Both the position numbers and the translations under genes were made by a program. The notes under the pieces are model-generated. The model did no database searches. It was not told the DNA's origin and saw only the letters and a list, made by a program, of their open reading frames with translations. Source: Haematococcus lacustris (taxonomy: Eukaryota; Chlorophyta; Chlorophyceae; Chlamydomonadales; Haematococcaceae). From it: DNA of 64,000 nucleotides. Of this stretch, positions 36,074 through 45,868 are shown piece after piece. Numbering within the stretch: position 1 is the first letter of the stretch; every line of letters starts with the position of its first letter. The DNA lies in the NCBI GenBank assembly GCA_030144725.1, contig JASKMD010000020.1, positions 2,187,651-2,251,650 of the forward strand, written 5' to 3'.

Positions 36074-36773
36074 GGGGATATACAGGGCCCCCCCACGGAC
36101 ACTTATGCACCCGCCAGCCGTGCCCCTGACCATGCACCCCCTTACGCATCAGACCCTCCCCCCCGCCAGCAACAGCAGCAGCTAGACCCAGCCCACCAGG
36201 GTCAGGTGGAGGCTGCCAGCAGGGTGGTGGAGGGTAGCCACGTCAGTGCCCTCGCCCCGCCTGCAGCAGCAGCAGCAGCAGTACTGGCAGGGGCTCCATG
36301 CAGTGGGCCCCCTCCTCCCGTGGTGGCAGTGGGTGCTCAACCTAGCCAGCAGCAGCGGGACTACACTATGCCCCTGCACCCAGCTCATGGTGGGGGGCCG
36401 GGTGGTGGTAGGGAGGCAGGGAGGGGAGAGGTACAGCTGGCTGCCCAGCAGCGCTCTGTGGGAGGCTTGGGGGCCCAGCAGGGGCAGGGACGGGTGCAGG
36501 GGCAGCAGGGGCAGGGCCAGGGGCAGGGGCAGCAGGGGCCAGGGCAGCATGGTGAGGCGCCTGAGTACAGCCGTTCCTGGCTGCTGCAGCGTGTGCAAGG
36601 CGTCAAGGCGCAGCTGCGATCTCGTCTGGCTCGCATCCGCACCCTGGAAGGCCCCCTGCCCAGCCTCAGCCTGCACAGCCCCCAGCTGCCCGCAACCTCC
36701 CCTCTGACCCAGCCCGTCCAGACTACCCACACCCTACTGCAACAAGTAGCAGCACCAGCAGCAGCACCAGCAG
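14142..36773 (+). CDS. giant Ala/Gln/Glu-rich coiled-coil protein (>5,500 residues, 3' end in gap)
   Basis: Exons, with phases checked at each junction unless noted: 14142-14351, 14778-15357, 15690-15742, 16512-16688, 16866-16964, 17256-18477, 18841-19799, 20015-20207, 20866-21144, 21523-31005, 31148-33535, 33934-34023, 34551-34619, 35169-35252, 35535-35581 and 35956 into the N gap. An alternative pair of sites (donor at 15407, acceptor before 15682) is also in frame. The product is almost entirely predicted coiled coil (repeated ELQ/AQLQ/EQL heptads), with Pro/Ser-rich disordered stretches in exons 17256-18477 and 18841-19799. Length and composition resemble golgin, centrosomal or basal-body scaffolds, but no family motif identifies it. 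The start codon is uncertain and the stop is not seen. Confidence 0.85.
16054..16425. repeat. 23-bp intronic minisatellite
   Basis: About 16 copies of CATGCAGCCTTTCATGCCCC-type units with 23-bp spacing, in the intron between 15742 and 16512. The period is not a multiple of three, and several frames stay open across it without being coding. Confidence 0.9.
17256..18477 (+). CDS. disordered exon of the coiled-coil gene with a frame break at a G run
   Basis: The exon enters in frame from 16964 (SAAIAQLDHALLLHKS) and stays open, with a coiled-coil stretch near 17800-17900 (LGQMLAERDRVILSLQHQLM). In that frame a TGA occurs at 18468-18470. The frame that fits the donor at 18478 and the next exon is shifted by one base and reads RDLHLDP then LALSLRSNALFDDM. 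The switch falls at the run of nine Gs near 18379-18387, so one extra G (or two missing) in the sequence would explain it. A real frameshift is the alternative. Confidence 0.65.
18632..18826. repeat. 13-bp intronic minisatellite
   Basis: About 15 copies of TGCCTCCCTGTAC (or GCAC) in the intron before the exon at 18841. Confidence 0.85.
20208..20620. repeat. G-rich intron with (GAGGGT)n-type repeats
   Basis: The donor-proximal sequence is GTGAGG repeated, and the array (GAGGGT/GAGGGC)n recurs at about 20567-20612. The remainder is G-rich with AGGGGTCAGGG motifs. Confidence 0.7.
21523..31005 (+). CDS. 9.48-kb exon of the coiled-coil gene with 71 tandem 42-residue repeats
   Basis: The acceptor CCTTTTGCAG ends at 21522 and the donor GTGAGA begins at 31006; both are phase 0, giving 3,161 codons without a stop. 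The first 106 residues are ordinary coiled coil (AQLIAQHAELGST, then repeated LDEQ heptads). From 21841 the exon is an uninterrupted array of a unit built from AEWQQQAEAAQAAAAQ plus ELAADREQQLLAANAA plus AEAQGQ. The final 18 residues (after 30951) are unique. The unit is 42 residues, exactly six heptads, and fits a continuous coiled-coil rod; uninterrupted, this would be several hundred nanometres. The last copy is truncated after ELAADR. Confidence 0.9.
21841..30951 (+). repeat. 71-copy 126/135-bp coding tandem repeat
   Basis: I counted 71 units: 49 of 126 bp and 22 of 135 bp (one extra Gln-Ala-Ala). The count reproduces the observed length to within a base. Units differ at a few recurring sites: AQANEL or AQATEL; AEAQG, AEAKG or AEVQG; GQ or GH; AAN, AAK or AAT; DREQQ, DREQR or DCEQQ. 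Five reading frames are open over most of the array because the unit length is a multiple of three and the unit has no stop in those frames. Confidence 0.95.
26314..29949 (+). repeat. two tandem 1,818-bp higher-order repeats
   Basis: Units 36-49 (26314-28131) and 50-63 (28132-29949) have the same order of 14 unit variants, including the rare AAT and DCEQQ types, and the same length. I saw at least one base difference (A at 27942, G at 29760). A third, internally deleted block starts at 29950. Confidence 0.9.
31148..33535 (+). CDS. 2.4-kb coiled-coil exon following the repeat exon
   Basis: Phase 0 at both ends, 796 codons. It opens with VPTLTDPDLVSTLQVKLHEQ, then a Pro/Ser/Gly-rich linker (about 31370-31720), then long Gln/Glu/Ala coiled coil to the donor GTAGTA at 33536. 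It holds a four-copy 21-residue repeat at 32039-32272. Low-complexity ORFs on the opposite strand are shadows. Confidence 0.85.
32039..32272 (+). repeat. 63-bp (three-heptad) coding repeat, nearly four copies
   Basis: The unit encodes AAQDAKQQAEQLQQQLHDAE plus one residue (21 residues, three heptads). Copies start at 32039, 32102, 32165 and 32228; the last is partial. Confidence 0.9.
35956..36773 (+). CDS. last visible exon of the coiled-coil gene, cut by the gap
   Basis: Joins in phase to exon 35535-35581 through a split Arg codon and reads ALAESHAQLQASHAHTLA, then a polyglutamine run, Pro/Gly/Gln-rich disorder, and a short basic coiled coil (SWLLQRVQGVKAQLRSRLAR) before the N gap. The stop codon is not visible. 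Sequence after the gap is transposon, so the gene must end inside the gap or be interrupted there. Confidence 0.75.
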
Positions 36774-37273
36774 NNNNNNNNNNNNNNNNNNNNNNNNNNN
36801 NNNNNNNNNNNNNNNNNNNNNNNNNNNNNNNNNNNNNNNNNNNNNNNNNNNNNNNNNNNNNNNNNNNNNNNNNNNNNNNNNNNNNNNNNNNNNNNNNNNN
36901 NNNNNNNNNNNNNNNNNNNNNNNNNNNNNNNNNNNNNNNNNNNNNNNNNNNNNNNNNNNNNNNNNNNNNNNNNNNNNNNNNNNNNNNNNNNNNNNNNNNN
37001 NNNNNNNNNNNNNNNNNNNNNNNNNNNNNNNNNNNNNNNNNNNNNNNNNNNNNNNNNNNNNNNNNNNNNNNNNNNNNNNNNNNNNNNNNNNNNNNNNNNN
37101 NNNNNNNNNNNNNNNNNNNNNNNNNNNNNNNNNNNNNNNNNNNNNNNNNNNNNNNNNNNNNNNNNNNNNNNNNNNNNNNNNNNNNNNNNNNNNNNNNNNN
37201 NNNNNNNNNNNNNNNNNNNNNNNNNNNNNNNNNNNNNNNNNNNNNNNNNNNNNNNNNNNNNNNNNNNNNNNNN
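36774..37273. other. assembly gap (500 N)
   Basis: Exactly 500 Ns. It separates the coiled-coil gene from repeated, transposon-like sequence. Confidence 1.
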
Positions 37274-37293
37274 TCTGAAGTGTATGCAAAATA

Positions 37294-37965
37294 CAGGATC
37301 AAATAATTTTCCATAACTCGGATGAGTATATCAAGGCTGCAAAGGGCGAGCAGCTAGCTCCGCGTGTTCCGCAAGTGTACCGCAAGTCGCGAGTGTGCTG
37401 TAAGGCAGGAGTTGCATGTAAGGCTTGCACGTCGAAACCTGCAAGTCGCGAGTTTCCCGAAAGAGCTCGCCTACGCAACTATTGCAACCTCAACGCGGCA
37501 ATTGCAGCAAAGCGCGGTAGCTTAGCGGACATGTTGCCAGGCTGGCATGTATACTTATATTTGCCAGGCTGGCATGTTGACTAGAAGCTTCGGGCTTTGG
37601 GCAGGCCGCGCTCATTGCGAATGGACGAATATAACGCTTTGTCGTTGCTGCTAAGCCACTTCGTCGTCAAAAACTTCAGATATTTGACCTAACGTTGACT
37701 GCCCTTTTGTATAATTGACGGGCCGCGGGGAGCACTTTTGTATAATTGACGGGCCGCGGGGAGCACTTTTGTATAATTGACGGGCCGCGGACCTCAGATA
37801 TACCAGATAATCGCCTCTACCTCGCACATTACGCGAATCTAATGGACTCGTCCTCGTCTCCGCGGCCATATACACCTCGGCTGCGCCTCGGTGTATATGG
37901 CCACCTCGCCTCGGACTCGTCCATTATTTTCGCATAATGTACTCGGCCCGCCGATTATCCATTAC
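37294..37965 (+). mobile_element. foldback-containing non-autonomous element, copy A
   Basis: Homologous, as a reverse complement, to 46675-45903. Shared landmarks in order are TTTTCCATAA, CCGCGTGTTCCGCAAGTG, GCAAGTCGCGAGT, TGCAACCTCAACG, GCCAGGCTGGCATGTTGACT, an internal tandem repeat, and a terminal foldback core (37807-37958). Copy A carries three 31-bp subrepeats (GTATAATTGACGGGCCGCGG and spacer, 37705-37793). There is no transposase. The left end may extend into the gap. Confidence 0.75.
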
Positions 37966-38327
37966 ATACTATACTATCTACATACATATACACACATATA
38001 TATATATTTGTGTATAATGATTTTTGCTATTACTATATACTATGAACCACCAAGGCCCCTGGCTCAATCCCAAGCCTGTCCAGCCCATCCACAACCAGCC
38101 ACCACCAGATGTATCACCAGGGCCCAGCAGCCCCTCCATGACAGTCCATGTGCAGTCCACATGGCGCACTTGATGCCAGGCATGACAAGACACGTCGCTG
38201 ACCACATTCAATGCCCGCACATGGTGATGTTGACATGGTGCAGCTGCAGGAACACTGCAGTGACACTAGTGCTGAACAAGTGGTGTGCTGGGACCACGCA
38301 CCATCCTGGACGCCACGTTCATCGTGT
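37966..38327. repeat. 362-bp duplicated segment, copy 1 (partial cyclase exon)
   Basis: No mismatch was found on reading against 47444-47805 (offset 9,478 bases). It contains most of a cyclase exon in reverse orientation (codons for DTMNVASRM plus donor, about 38302-38327) and flanking intron. It breaks off inside that exon, exactly where the (CCCTGA)n array begins. Confidence 0.95.
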
Positions 38328-38625
38328 GACCCTGACCCTGACCCTGACCCTGACCCTGACCCTGACCCTGACCCTGACCCTGACCCTGACCCTGACCCTG
38401 ACCCTGACCCTGACCCTGACCCTGACCCTGACCCTGACCCTGACCCTGACCCTGACCCTGACCCTGACCCTGACCCTGACCCTGACCCTGACCCTGACCC
38501 TGACCCTGACCCTGACCCTGACCCTGACCCTGACCCTGACCCTGACCCTGACCCTGACCCTGACCCTGACCCTGACCCTGACCCTGACCCTGACCCTGAC
38601 CCTGACCCTGACCCTGACCCTGACC
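38328..38625. repeat. (CCCTGA)n array, about 49 copies
   Basis: Essentially perfect hexamer array; the minus strand reads (TCAGGG)n. It resembles a telomere hexamer with one base changed, but it is internal. It is open in several frames (Asp-Pro, Leu-Thr), giving spurious ORFs. Confidence 0.97.
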
Positions 38626-38720
38626 CACCTTTGCACCCGTCCCCGCCCTCGCCGCCCCTCCGCACCCGCGCTCGCCCCCGCCCCTCACCCGCCCTGCCCT
38701 GCCTGGCACTGCCTGTCCAG

Positions 38721-40146
38721 CAACCCTGATGCTGATGCTGGGCTGCTGGTGAGCGCGGAGGCGGGTCTGCCCCTGGTGCGTGACTGGCTGAAGTTCAAGG
38801 GTAAGGGGTGAGGGGTGATGGTGAGGGGTGAGGGGTGAAGGGAGATGGAGGAGGTGGGTGGGAGGTGGGTGAGGTGAGGCGAGGTGGAGGTGGAGGTGTA
38901 GATGGGGAGGGGCAAGGGAGAAGGGAGAAGGGAAGGCAGGGGAGGCAAGAGGGTAGGTGACTAATCGTGGTGGGAAGGGGAAAATGTGAAGAGGGAAGGA
39001 GGGAAGGAGGGGAGGAAGAGGCAGGGGAGGAGAGGCAAGCGGAGGCATCCATGGAGGGCTGATGCAGACAAGCAGCCAGGCAAAGGATGTAGGAGTAGAG
39101 GTCAGTGTGGGAACCACGTGCCAGTTCAGTGCCAGGCAGTTCAGAGGTCAGTGTGGGCACTATGTGCCAGATGGCCAGAGGGCCCTGCGTGCCAGAGGGC
39201 ACCATGTGCCTGAGGCCTGGGGGGCAATTTAGCATTGTGATCACCCTGCCTTGGTATGCAGGGTCAGGGGGGGCCTGGTGCTTGGTGACCTGCCTCCCTA
39301 TGACGCATTTCCAGTGGGCGGCACCAACTCAGTGCGTGGCTATGCAGGTCAGTGGTCACGCCTCTGGTCACATCCCTGGTCACACCCCTGGTCACACTCC
39401 TGGTTACATGCCCTGGTCACTCCCCTTAGCACTGGCCGGTGCTCGGACTGTCAGCTCCTCATAGGGTTGGCCCTTGTGGTTTTGAATGCCAGTTTTTTGT
39501 GAGAAGTCAAGCTGGTGTTGCTGCATGCATGCACATGGTACACTGCTCAGTTGCTGGCGCCTGCTCATCCATGCCATCTCTACAAGTGTTCTTCAGTTTA
39601 GTTCGTTGCCTTGTCTGCAGTGCTATATGTCCTGCCTTGTACTGCTATCTCTGTGTGACGTCACTCTCTTCTTGGCCACTGCGCCCCGTCTCCCACTGGC
39701 CTTGATGGTTCCGCATGCCCTGCTGACTACCTCTTAGCAACGTGGTGACGGGCCGTGGCGCAGATGGCGGGGTCGGTACCGGGCGGCGATGGCTGGAGGG
39801 ATCCTCGGAACTCCGCTTCCCGCTTGTCGCCCCACTGAGCGCGCAGCTGTTCGCCGATTGGGGCTCCGACTTGGGCTCTGGGGCCGCTGTCCTTGGCAAC
39901 CCCGCAGGTGCGGTTTGGCGGGAACCCCGCAGCAGAGTCGCGCATGCACCGTTTACTGCTGCGCGAGGGTCGCAAAGCTGGATTCTTGTGGAACTGTCCG
40001 CTGCAGGTGTCCGAGGCAAGCCCGGGCACGGCTATGGGTACGGCGGTGGGGTGCGCATCGACACGCCGGTGGGGCCGTTGCGGTTGGAGTACGCCTGGAA
40101 CGCAACGCGTGCAGGGCGCTTCCATGTCGGCGTGGGTTATGATTAA
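38721..40146 (+). CDS. Omp85 outer-membrane barrel protein (Toc75/OEP80 type), C-terminal fragment
   Basis: Exons 38721-38800 (AEAGLPLVRDWLKFK), 39262-39347 (GDLPPYDAFPVGGTNSVRGY), 39764-39907 (GVGTGRRWLEGSSELRFPL to GNPA) and 40007-40146 (GKPGHGYGYGGGVRID, TPVGPLRLEYAW, stop TAA 40144). These are the last barrel strands of the Omp85 superfamily, which inserts or translocates proteins at chloroplast or bacterial outer membranes. The (V/I)RGY motif of loop L6 is intact. Exon 1 to exon 2 is out of phase by one, and about 20 family residues are missing there, so one small exon (length 1 mod 3) was not found. No POTRA or upstream barrel exons exist in the window: the sequence upstream is a hexamer array and transposon. 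Confidence 0.85.
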
Positions 40147-40938
40147 CCGATTGCCTAAGATGGGCTCGTGTTACCCCGGCACCTACCTAACATAATTACC
40201 TAGGGGTCAGATTAGACATGGTCTCTTCTAAATAGGGTACAGGGCTGTTCTTTACACCCCGACCACCATTCACTACCGCAACTGCAATGTCAGCTTCAAC
40301 ATGTTTAGATTCAGAATGCTTAAAAAGCGAAGGCCCGTTCAGTCGGCTGTACTGGGTAGCTCGGCTTCCTAGCTCCCGCAAAGCTTTGGATTTTGATTAT
40401 GCCACGCAATCAACACAGCCTCCTGCTCCGCACCCTCCTATCTAATAACCAGTGCGGCAGACATTGCCCCAAAAACTGTATGCGGCAGGAACAGCGGAGG
40501 AAGCACCGAGCTCCCTAATCAATTGTCCGCTCCCCAGCCTCACATCATTACATCTAAACTCACATCATTACATCATGACATCCAACCTACATCAAAATGC
40601 CACTTGTGTTGCTGCCAGTCCTGCTTCTTCTCCACTTCTTGTAGCCGTTTTTCAGTATCGTGAAGCGCCTACAACGGGGGCGGGGGCGGGGGCGGGGGCG
40701 GGGCGGGGCGCTATCAAAAACGTGCATTTCTCCGAGATAACTTGCATGAAGATTACCAACCCCATGTTGGGGACAATTGATTTTAATTCAGACGTTCGTG
40801 TTGTCTACAGGCCCGTGAAAATTGCAGTATTTCATGAAATCTTGCAGTGAAATCTTTCACGTGCAAAAATGGAACATTTCATTGTAAGAATGAAAAATCC
40901 CGGTAGCCCCCAGCACCCGGCAGCACGAGTAGAGCCCG
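40147..40938. other. 3' flank of the Omp85 gene with a (GGGGGC)n tract and a TIR-element fragment
   Basis: Holds a short (GGGGGC)n run at 40675-40706 and a T-family element end at 40711-40775. A TGTAA lies near 40882, far from the stop. No gene seen. Confidence 0.5.
40711..40775 (-). mobile_element. T-family element terminal fragment
   Basis: CTTGCATGAAGATTACCAAC followed by CCCATGTTGGGGACA is the reverse complement of the left end of the T elements at 6228 and 58697. No partner end is nearby. Confidence 0.65.
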
Positions 40939-41157
40939 ATGGCTGAGGCTGTCGCGGCAACTAGTGGCCTTCAACAGAATGCTCGTGGCCGCATTGCTGC
41001 TTTCTCTGGCCCTTCGTTGGCATTGCCACGGGTGCTCCAGCACAACGTGATTGGCCTGGGCAATGCGACCCCTTTACAACCTAACGGGAAGAGGCGTCAC
41101 ACTACCACAGCCGACACAGCCGCAGGCACAACAGCAGGTGCAGCCATCATCAAATCA
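40939..41157 (+). CDS. possible N-terminal exon with transit-peptide-like composition
   Basis: An ATG-initiated 73-codon frame (begins MAEAVAATSGLQQNARGR), Ala/Arg/Ser-rich and lacking acidic residues after position 3, ends at a GTATGC donor at 41158. It looks like an organelle transit peptide, but I could not find a downstream exon, so it may be a fragment or chance. Confidence 0.25.
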
Positions 41158-43117
41158 GTATGCATGGATAGGAGCTGTACTCGCACATTGGTATGCATGC
41201 TGACCTATGATGTTCGGTGGATGTGGTGCACCATATTGTATCCTGATTGTTGCATTGGGTTGACAGATGTTAAACAGGGTTATGTGCAAAGTTTCAGGTC
41301 AAAACTCTCACGGCAACCACGTGTTTTCATGCCGTTTCAAGTCTTTCATTCTTGCATTGAAATTTCATCGATTTCATGCAAGAATGAAAGAATGCAAAAG
41401 TGAAAGAACGCAAAGTCACAACCCTGGTTGTCTACTGATTGCCGGACTGCATGGATTAGCAGCTGCTAACACGTACCAGCTACCCTTATTTACATGGCAG
41501 CACGGCTCACGCATGCATACATCCTTGCTGTGGCGTTCACCCTAGGCTATTTATCAATAACACAGCCATTGGCGCTTCCCCATAGCTCAGACCCGACGAT
41601 ATGTTTCAATAGTCTTTGAGCTCATTGAGCGGGAAATGAAGTCGACCACCCCTCTTCAGCTCAGGGTCTGTTGACTTACAATTTCATGGCAATGATCAGC
41701 TCAAACCAACAGCCAAGACGCTGGTAATGCAATCCAGGGGTGAATTCCATTGGGCCTGTGTGACTGACAAAGTCGTCGGGAACACCCTATACCACGAAGA
41801 CCATACCAGGCTTCCGCTTATTACGGTGTAAAATCTACACTACAGAAAAGCCACCAAACATTGTTTTTAGTAGCCACTAGCAATGAAGTGGCCATTGGCA
41901 ATGCAGGCTACTGCAACAGCCATCATCACCACTGCAGCACCTAGTCTCATATTCTCATAGCTTCACTTGAACAGCCTGCAAACAACTAAGCATGCAAGCT
42001 TGAACCATTCACATTCAGATAGACATCGCATACATGCAGCATGCTCACAGCGGGTCTTAGAGCCCACCGATGTCGTGCCTCATGCAGTGTTTCAGACGGA
42101 AAAGGCTATGGCAGTGACTTCCCTGATATAAACTCCTTGTAGCTGCAATCTACTCACAATAGCTGAGAGGCACAGGAGGGTGTGTGATAGAGAAAAAGTA
42201 TGCAAAGTGGCGTGTGCCTAGCACAACACATTGAGCCTTGGGCCACAAATCTTACTGCGTAAGAAAAGCATGCCTGATTGCTAGGCCTGTCATGGGCACA
42301 CTGGGACTGGCTGGGCATGTGAGAACACCACCCACATCGTATTCACATAGCTCGCGTGTTGAAAGGGAGCTGAGCAACAACTCGTATAAACTACTCTCCA
42401 GGTATCATGTGCACTGTGCGAGTCGCTTTTGGAACAGTCACACGCTTGGCATGAGTTCAGCAAATGCCATGTATTATGATGAGCCAGATGACAGTGGTCA
42501 GTGTGATGGGCCAGGCTGCACACTGCTGGCAGTGACAGCTGGCAGGGGTGGCGGCAAAGCTTGCATGCTCACCTCGCACTGACATGGGCAGCGCAAGGTT
42601 CATAGCATGGCGGATGTGCAGTCACCCCGGTGCAGCGCAAGGAGTGGCCGGGGAGGGGCAGGTGGCTATGGAGCTGGTGCCAGGTGAACGGGGCATGGTG
42701 GCGGCTCCATGGAGGGCAGCACACAAGTCCGGGGCACCCTTGGGGTACGGGCATGGTGTGCAGGTGCGGAGGTCCAAGAAGGTCCTGGGAGCAGGGCCCA
42801 CAACACCACCGTTACCACCAGCATCAGTGTCACCACCACCACCACCACCACCACCACCAATACAATTGCCACCACCACCACCACCACCACCACCACCACC
42901 ACCAGTACCAGAGCATTAGCACTTGGGGCATGCCAGCTTAACAACTCTGCTCATGCTGTGGGCATTTTAATGGCAGAGCATTGTTAGCAGCAGCAGAAAG
43001 GCCTGCCAGGCCCCCATTGTCACCAGCAGCCCAGCCTGGCATCACCACAGCCAGACCCGCTACTGCCAGACACGACATGGCATGGGTAGGTTGGTTTGAG
43101 CGATGATGGGATGATAG
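41158..43117. other. no confident gene; stem-loop and (CAC)n tract
   Basis: Contains a 48-base perfect-looking stem-loop at 41343-41390 (CTTTCATTCTTGCAT and its complement), a (CAC/CCA)n tract at 42829-42903, and a plus-strand frame near 42660-42765 with a possible donor at 42763. The last is not supported by any family. Confidence 0.4.
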
Positions 43118-45868
43118 CTACCTTGAGCTCTTGAGAGCACGCCGCCCAGTTCTTGCTGATGTGCCGCCCTGCTTAACCAGCTGTGCGCTTGCCCCACTGG
43201 GGGTGCTGGCTGCCCTCTCCCCACCCAGCTGCTGCTGCGCCTGTTGGAGCAGCTTCATGCCAGCTGCATAGTTGAACAGGCCTGTGGCTGAGCCTGATGT
43301 GCTGACTTTATTGGTGCCACTGAAGGAGACAGAGCCACCACATGAGTCCTGTTGCTGCCCAGGCGGGGTGCTGAGAGGCTGGTCGCAGCCATCCCTCCGC
43401 ATTGGCTGGGTACACAGGGCCCCAGAGCTGCTTGCTTGGATGGCGCTTCGAACCAGGGCTGCATAGTTGCTGTCGGCTGGGGCGGGTTCCCTGGCCATGC
43501 CCTGCTGTGGTCCAAACATCAGCAAGCTGGGCACATTGCTGGGCACTGCAGGCTGCTTGGCGCCTGCATTGGGTGAAGTCGTGGAGCGACGCAGAGCAGG
43601 GCGGTCCCTGTGGAGGGTTGCTGGGCCAGCAGGTGTCGACGAGGGCTGCTGCAGTTGCTGCTGCTGCGGCTGTGTCACCCTTGGTGCCAGGGAGGGGGCT
43701 GCAGCTGTGCCTGGCTGACAGTCAGGAGGCTGTGGGGTGGCGGAGGTGGCTGTGACACTTTTGGCCGGGTCGGGGCAGGGCACTGCTGTAAGCTCGCAAC
43801 ACACCTTGGGTGTAGGCATCATGCTGACGAGGGCTGTGCTGTGCTGGGCGCTGTGCTGGGCCTCCAGAGGTGCTGCTGGTTGGCTGCTGGTTGGCGCCGC
43901 ATGCACTGTAGCCTGCGCAGGCGCATGCAGCAACGAAGGATAATGGTGTGCAGGTGCTCAACACCACCGTCACCTCACATGCACACGCGAATGTGGGCAG
44001 CTGCAGCGTTCATACACATCTGGACGGCTGCAGACTCTGGTGACCCATGCATATGCACGCTGCTGATGCTGTGCATCTGGCTTATGGTGTGTCATGAATG
44101 TCTTGATGCTCGCCCCACAGTGCAGTTGTTGTGGGGAAGTCATCCAGCCCATCAGTCTTCTTTGTGTAGTGGCTATGGACCTGTGAATGGTACCATGTTC
44201 GACTACGTTGTTCAGTGTGGCATGTCGCTCTTAAGCTAGTTCTCTAGCAGTTTATGTAATGCAAGATCTGTGCACCTAAACAGCAGGTCTGAGCAGCCTG
44301 TTGGTGCCCTACCTCGACTGCAGGTGAGGAGCTGTCCACGGTCAGTGGTGGCTTCAGAGAGGTTTCACAGAAGACATTTTCCGCAGGAGAGAGGTGTGGA
44401 GTAGGCCCGGGCAGTAGTGCGCTGGCGTGCGGAGGCAGAGGACTGGAGGGAGGCAGCGGTGCGTCTAGAGCCCTTACGGGCAATGGCAGTGCGGACTGCA
44501 TGTGCTGGCCATCGCCTGGCTGGGGCTGGTACTGGAGCTTGGGCTGGGGCTGATGTTTAGATTGATCATTTGTGGCAGGCTCCGCTTGCCTGGCTGCGGC
44601 TGCTGGGTGCTTGGTAGTCAGGCCCTGGCTGTTGTCACCTGCTGTGCCTGAACCCCGATCAGCTCCACCCTCTTGGATTACTGACACCAACTGACGAGGC
44701 AGAACCAGCTCAGGCGCAGTGCTCCTGCTAGCAGCAGCAGAAGCCAGCTCAGCAACGGCAGTTCTCCACCTGGCAGCTGCTGCCCCTGTCTTGGTGGCTA
44801 AACGTGAAGCAGCGGGGGCTCGGGTCCCTGCAACAGTGGCCTTGTCCTGCAGCGCCTGCAGGTGCTCAGCGGCTGTGGCATCCTCCTGCCTCCCAAGCCT
44901 CAGCTTCTGCAGCGGCTGGGAGATCGCCACAGTGATTCCCTTCTCTGCCTTGGTGGCTGCTGCTGCTGCTCTTGCTGCTGCTTGCCCGGCGCTGTGGTTG
45001 CTGCCGCCTAGGCCCTGGGCGACGGCCAAGGCACAGGAGGCCCGGCTTAGCTTGGGGCTACCCAGGCAGTGACTGCCACGAGGCTGGTCGCCACCACCTG
45101 GGGTTGCTGAGCCAGAGTCTGGCAGGAGCAACGAGACTTGGGACAGGCGCATAGGTGTGGGCCTGGAGGTGTGGGGGCCAGCCTGGGGCCCCCTGCGCAA
45201 CAACACGGGCCACATAGAGCCTGGGGTCAGCATGCAGTCAGCTTGAGGTGGCCAGGGGTGGCGTGAGGGGCCATGGACGGGACAGCAGCTTGAGGGGGAT
45301 GGCACATCCCCTCTGCCACTCCCCGTGCTCAGTTCCGAAGCTACGTCACATGTCTGCTGTTGTGCCTGGCAGTCTGCAATGCCTGCTGGCTGATGCCGCA
45401 ACAGAGATGGCATACAGATATAAAAAGCATGAAAGCGAAAAAGGGGGTCTGAACATAGGCTTAGGCAGCCACCAAGTGCCTTGCACATTGATGCCAAAGT
45501 GCCTGTGAAGTTGCCTGCCCCACTGCTGCCGATGCAGTATCATATGCAGTGCCAAGTCCAACCCATGCTGACCATGCGCAGGCACAGGGGTGTGGGCAGG
45601 TTGGACGCAGTCCTCCTCACCAATCCAAAGAGGCCCTCGGAACGCCTTTCCTCCTCATGGACCCATTGCTCAGGCAGTTGGCAGCATGCATCGCACTGTT
45701 GAGCAGCCGCAGGGAAGTGGGGCGGTCATCACCTCCATCTGCCAGCATGCTTCCTGCTGTTGAAAATGTCGCTGGGGTCGCAGCTGGCTTAACAGCATCA
45801 GGAGGACTGTGTCCAGCTGTGAGCGTCTCCAGCGCAGGCTCTTCCAAAAAGTAGGTTTGCATCATCCC
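43118..45868 (-). CDS. cyclase gene: end of the catalytic domain and disordered C-terminal tail
   Basis: Exon 45868-45621 begins GMMQTYFLEEP, the closing strand of class III cyclases. The next exon (acceptor uncertain, about 45371, to 44313) and the last (43912-43118, stop TAG) are phase-matched to each other and encode over 600 Ala/Pro/Gln/Ser-rich residues with no recognised domain. The 45621 to 45371 junction is out of phase in my model, so one of those two borders is wrong. Confidence 0.6.

Noticed and set aside
37891..38811. 306-codon plus-strand ORF with Leu-Thr repeats and matching Asp-Pro, Gly-Ser and Arg-Val frames
   Set aside because: Translation of the (CCCTGA)n array; only the last 27 codons belong to a real exon (Omp85).
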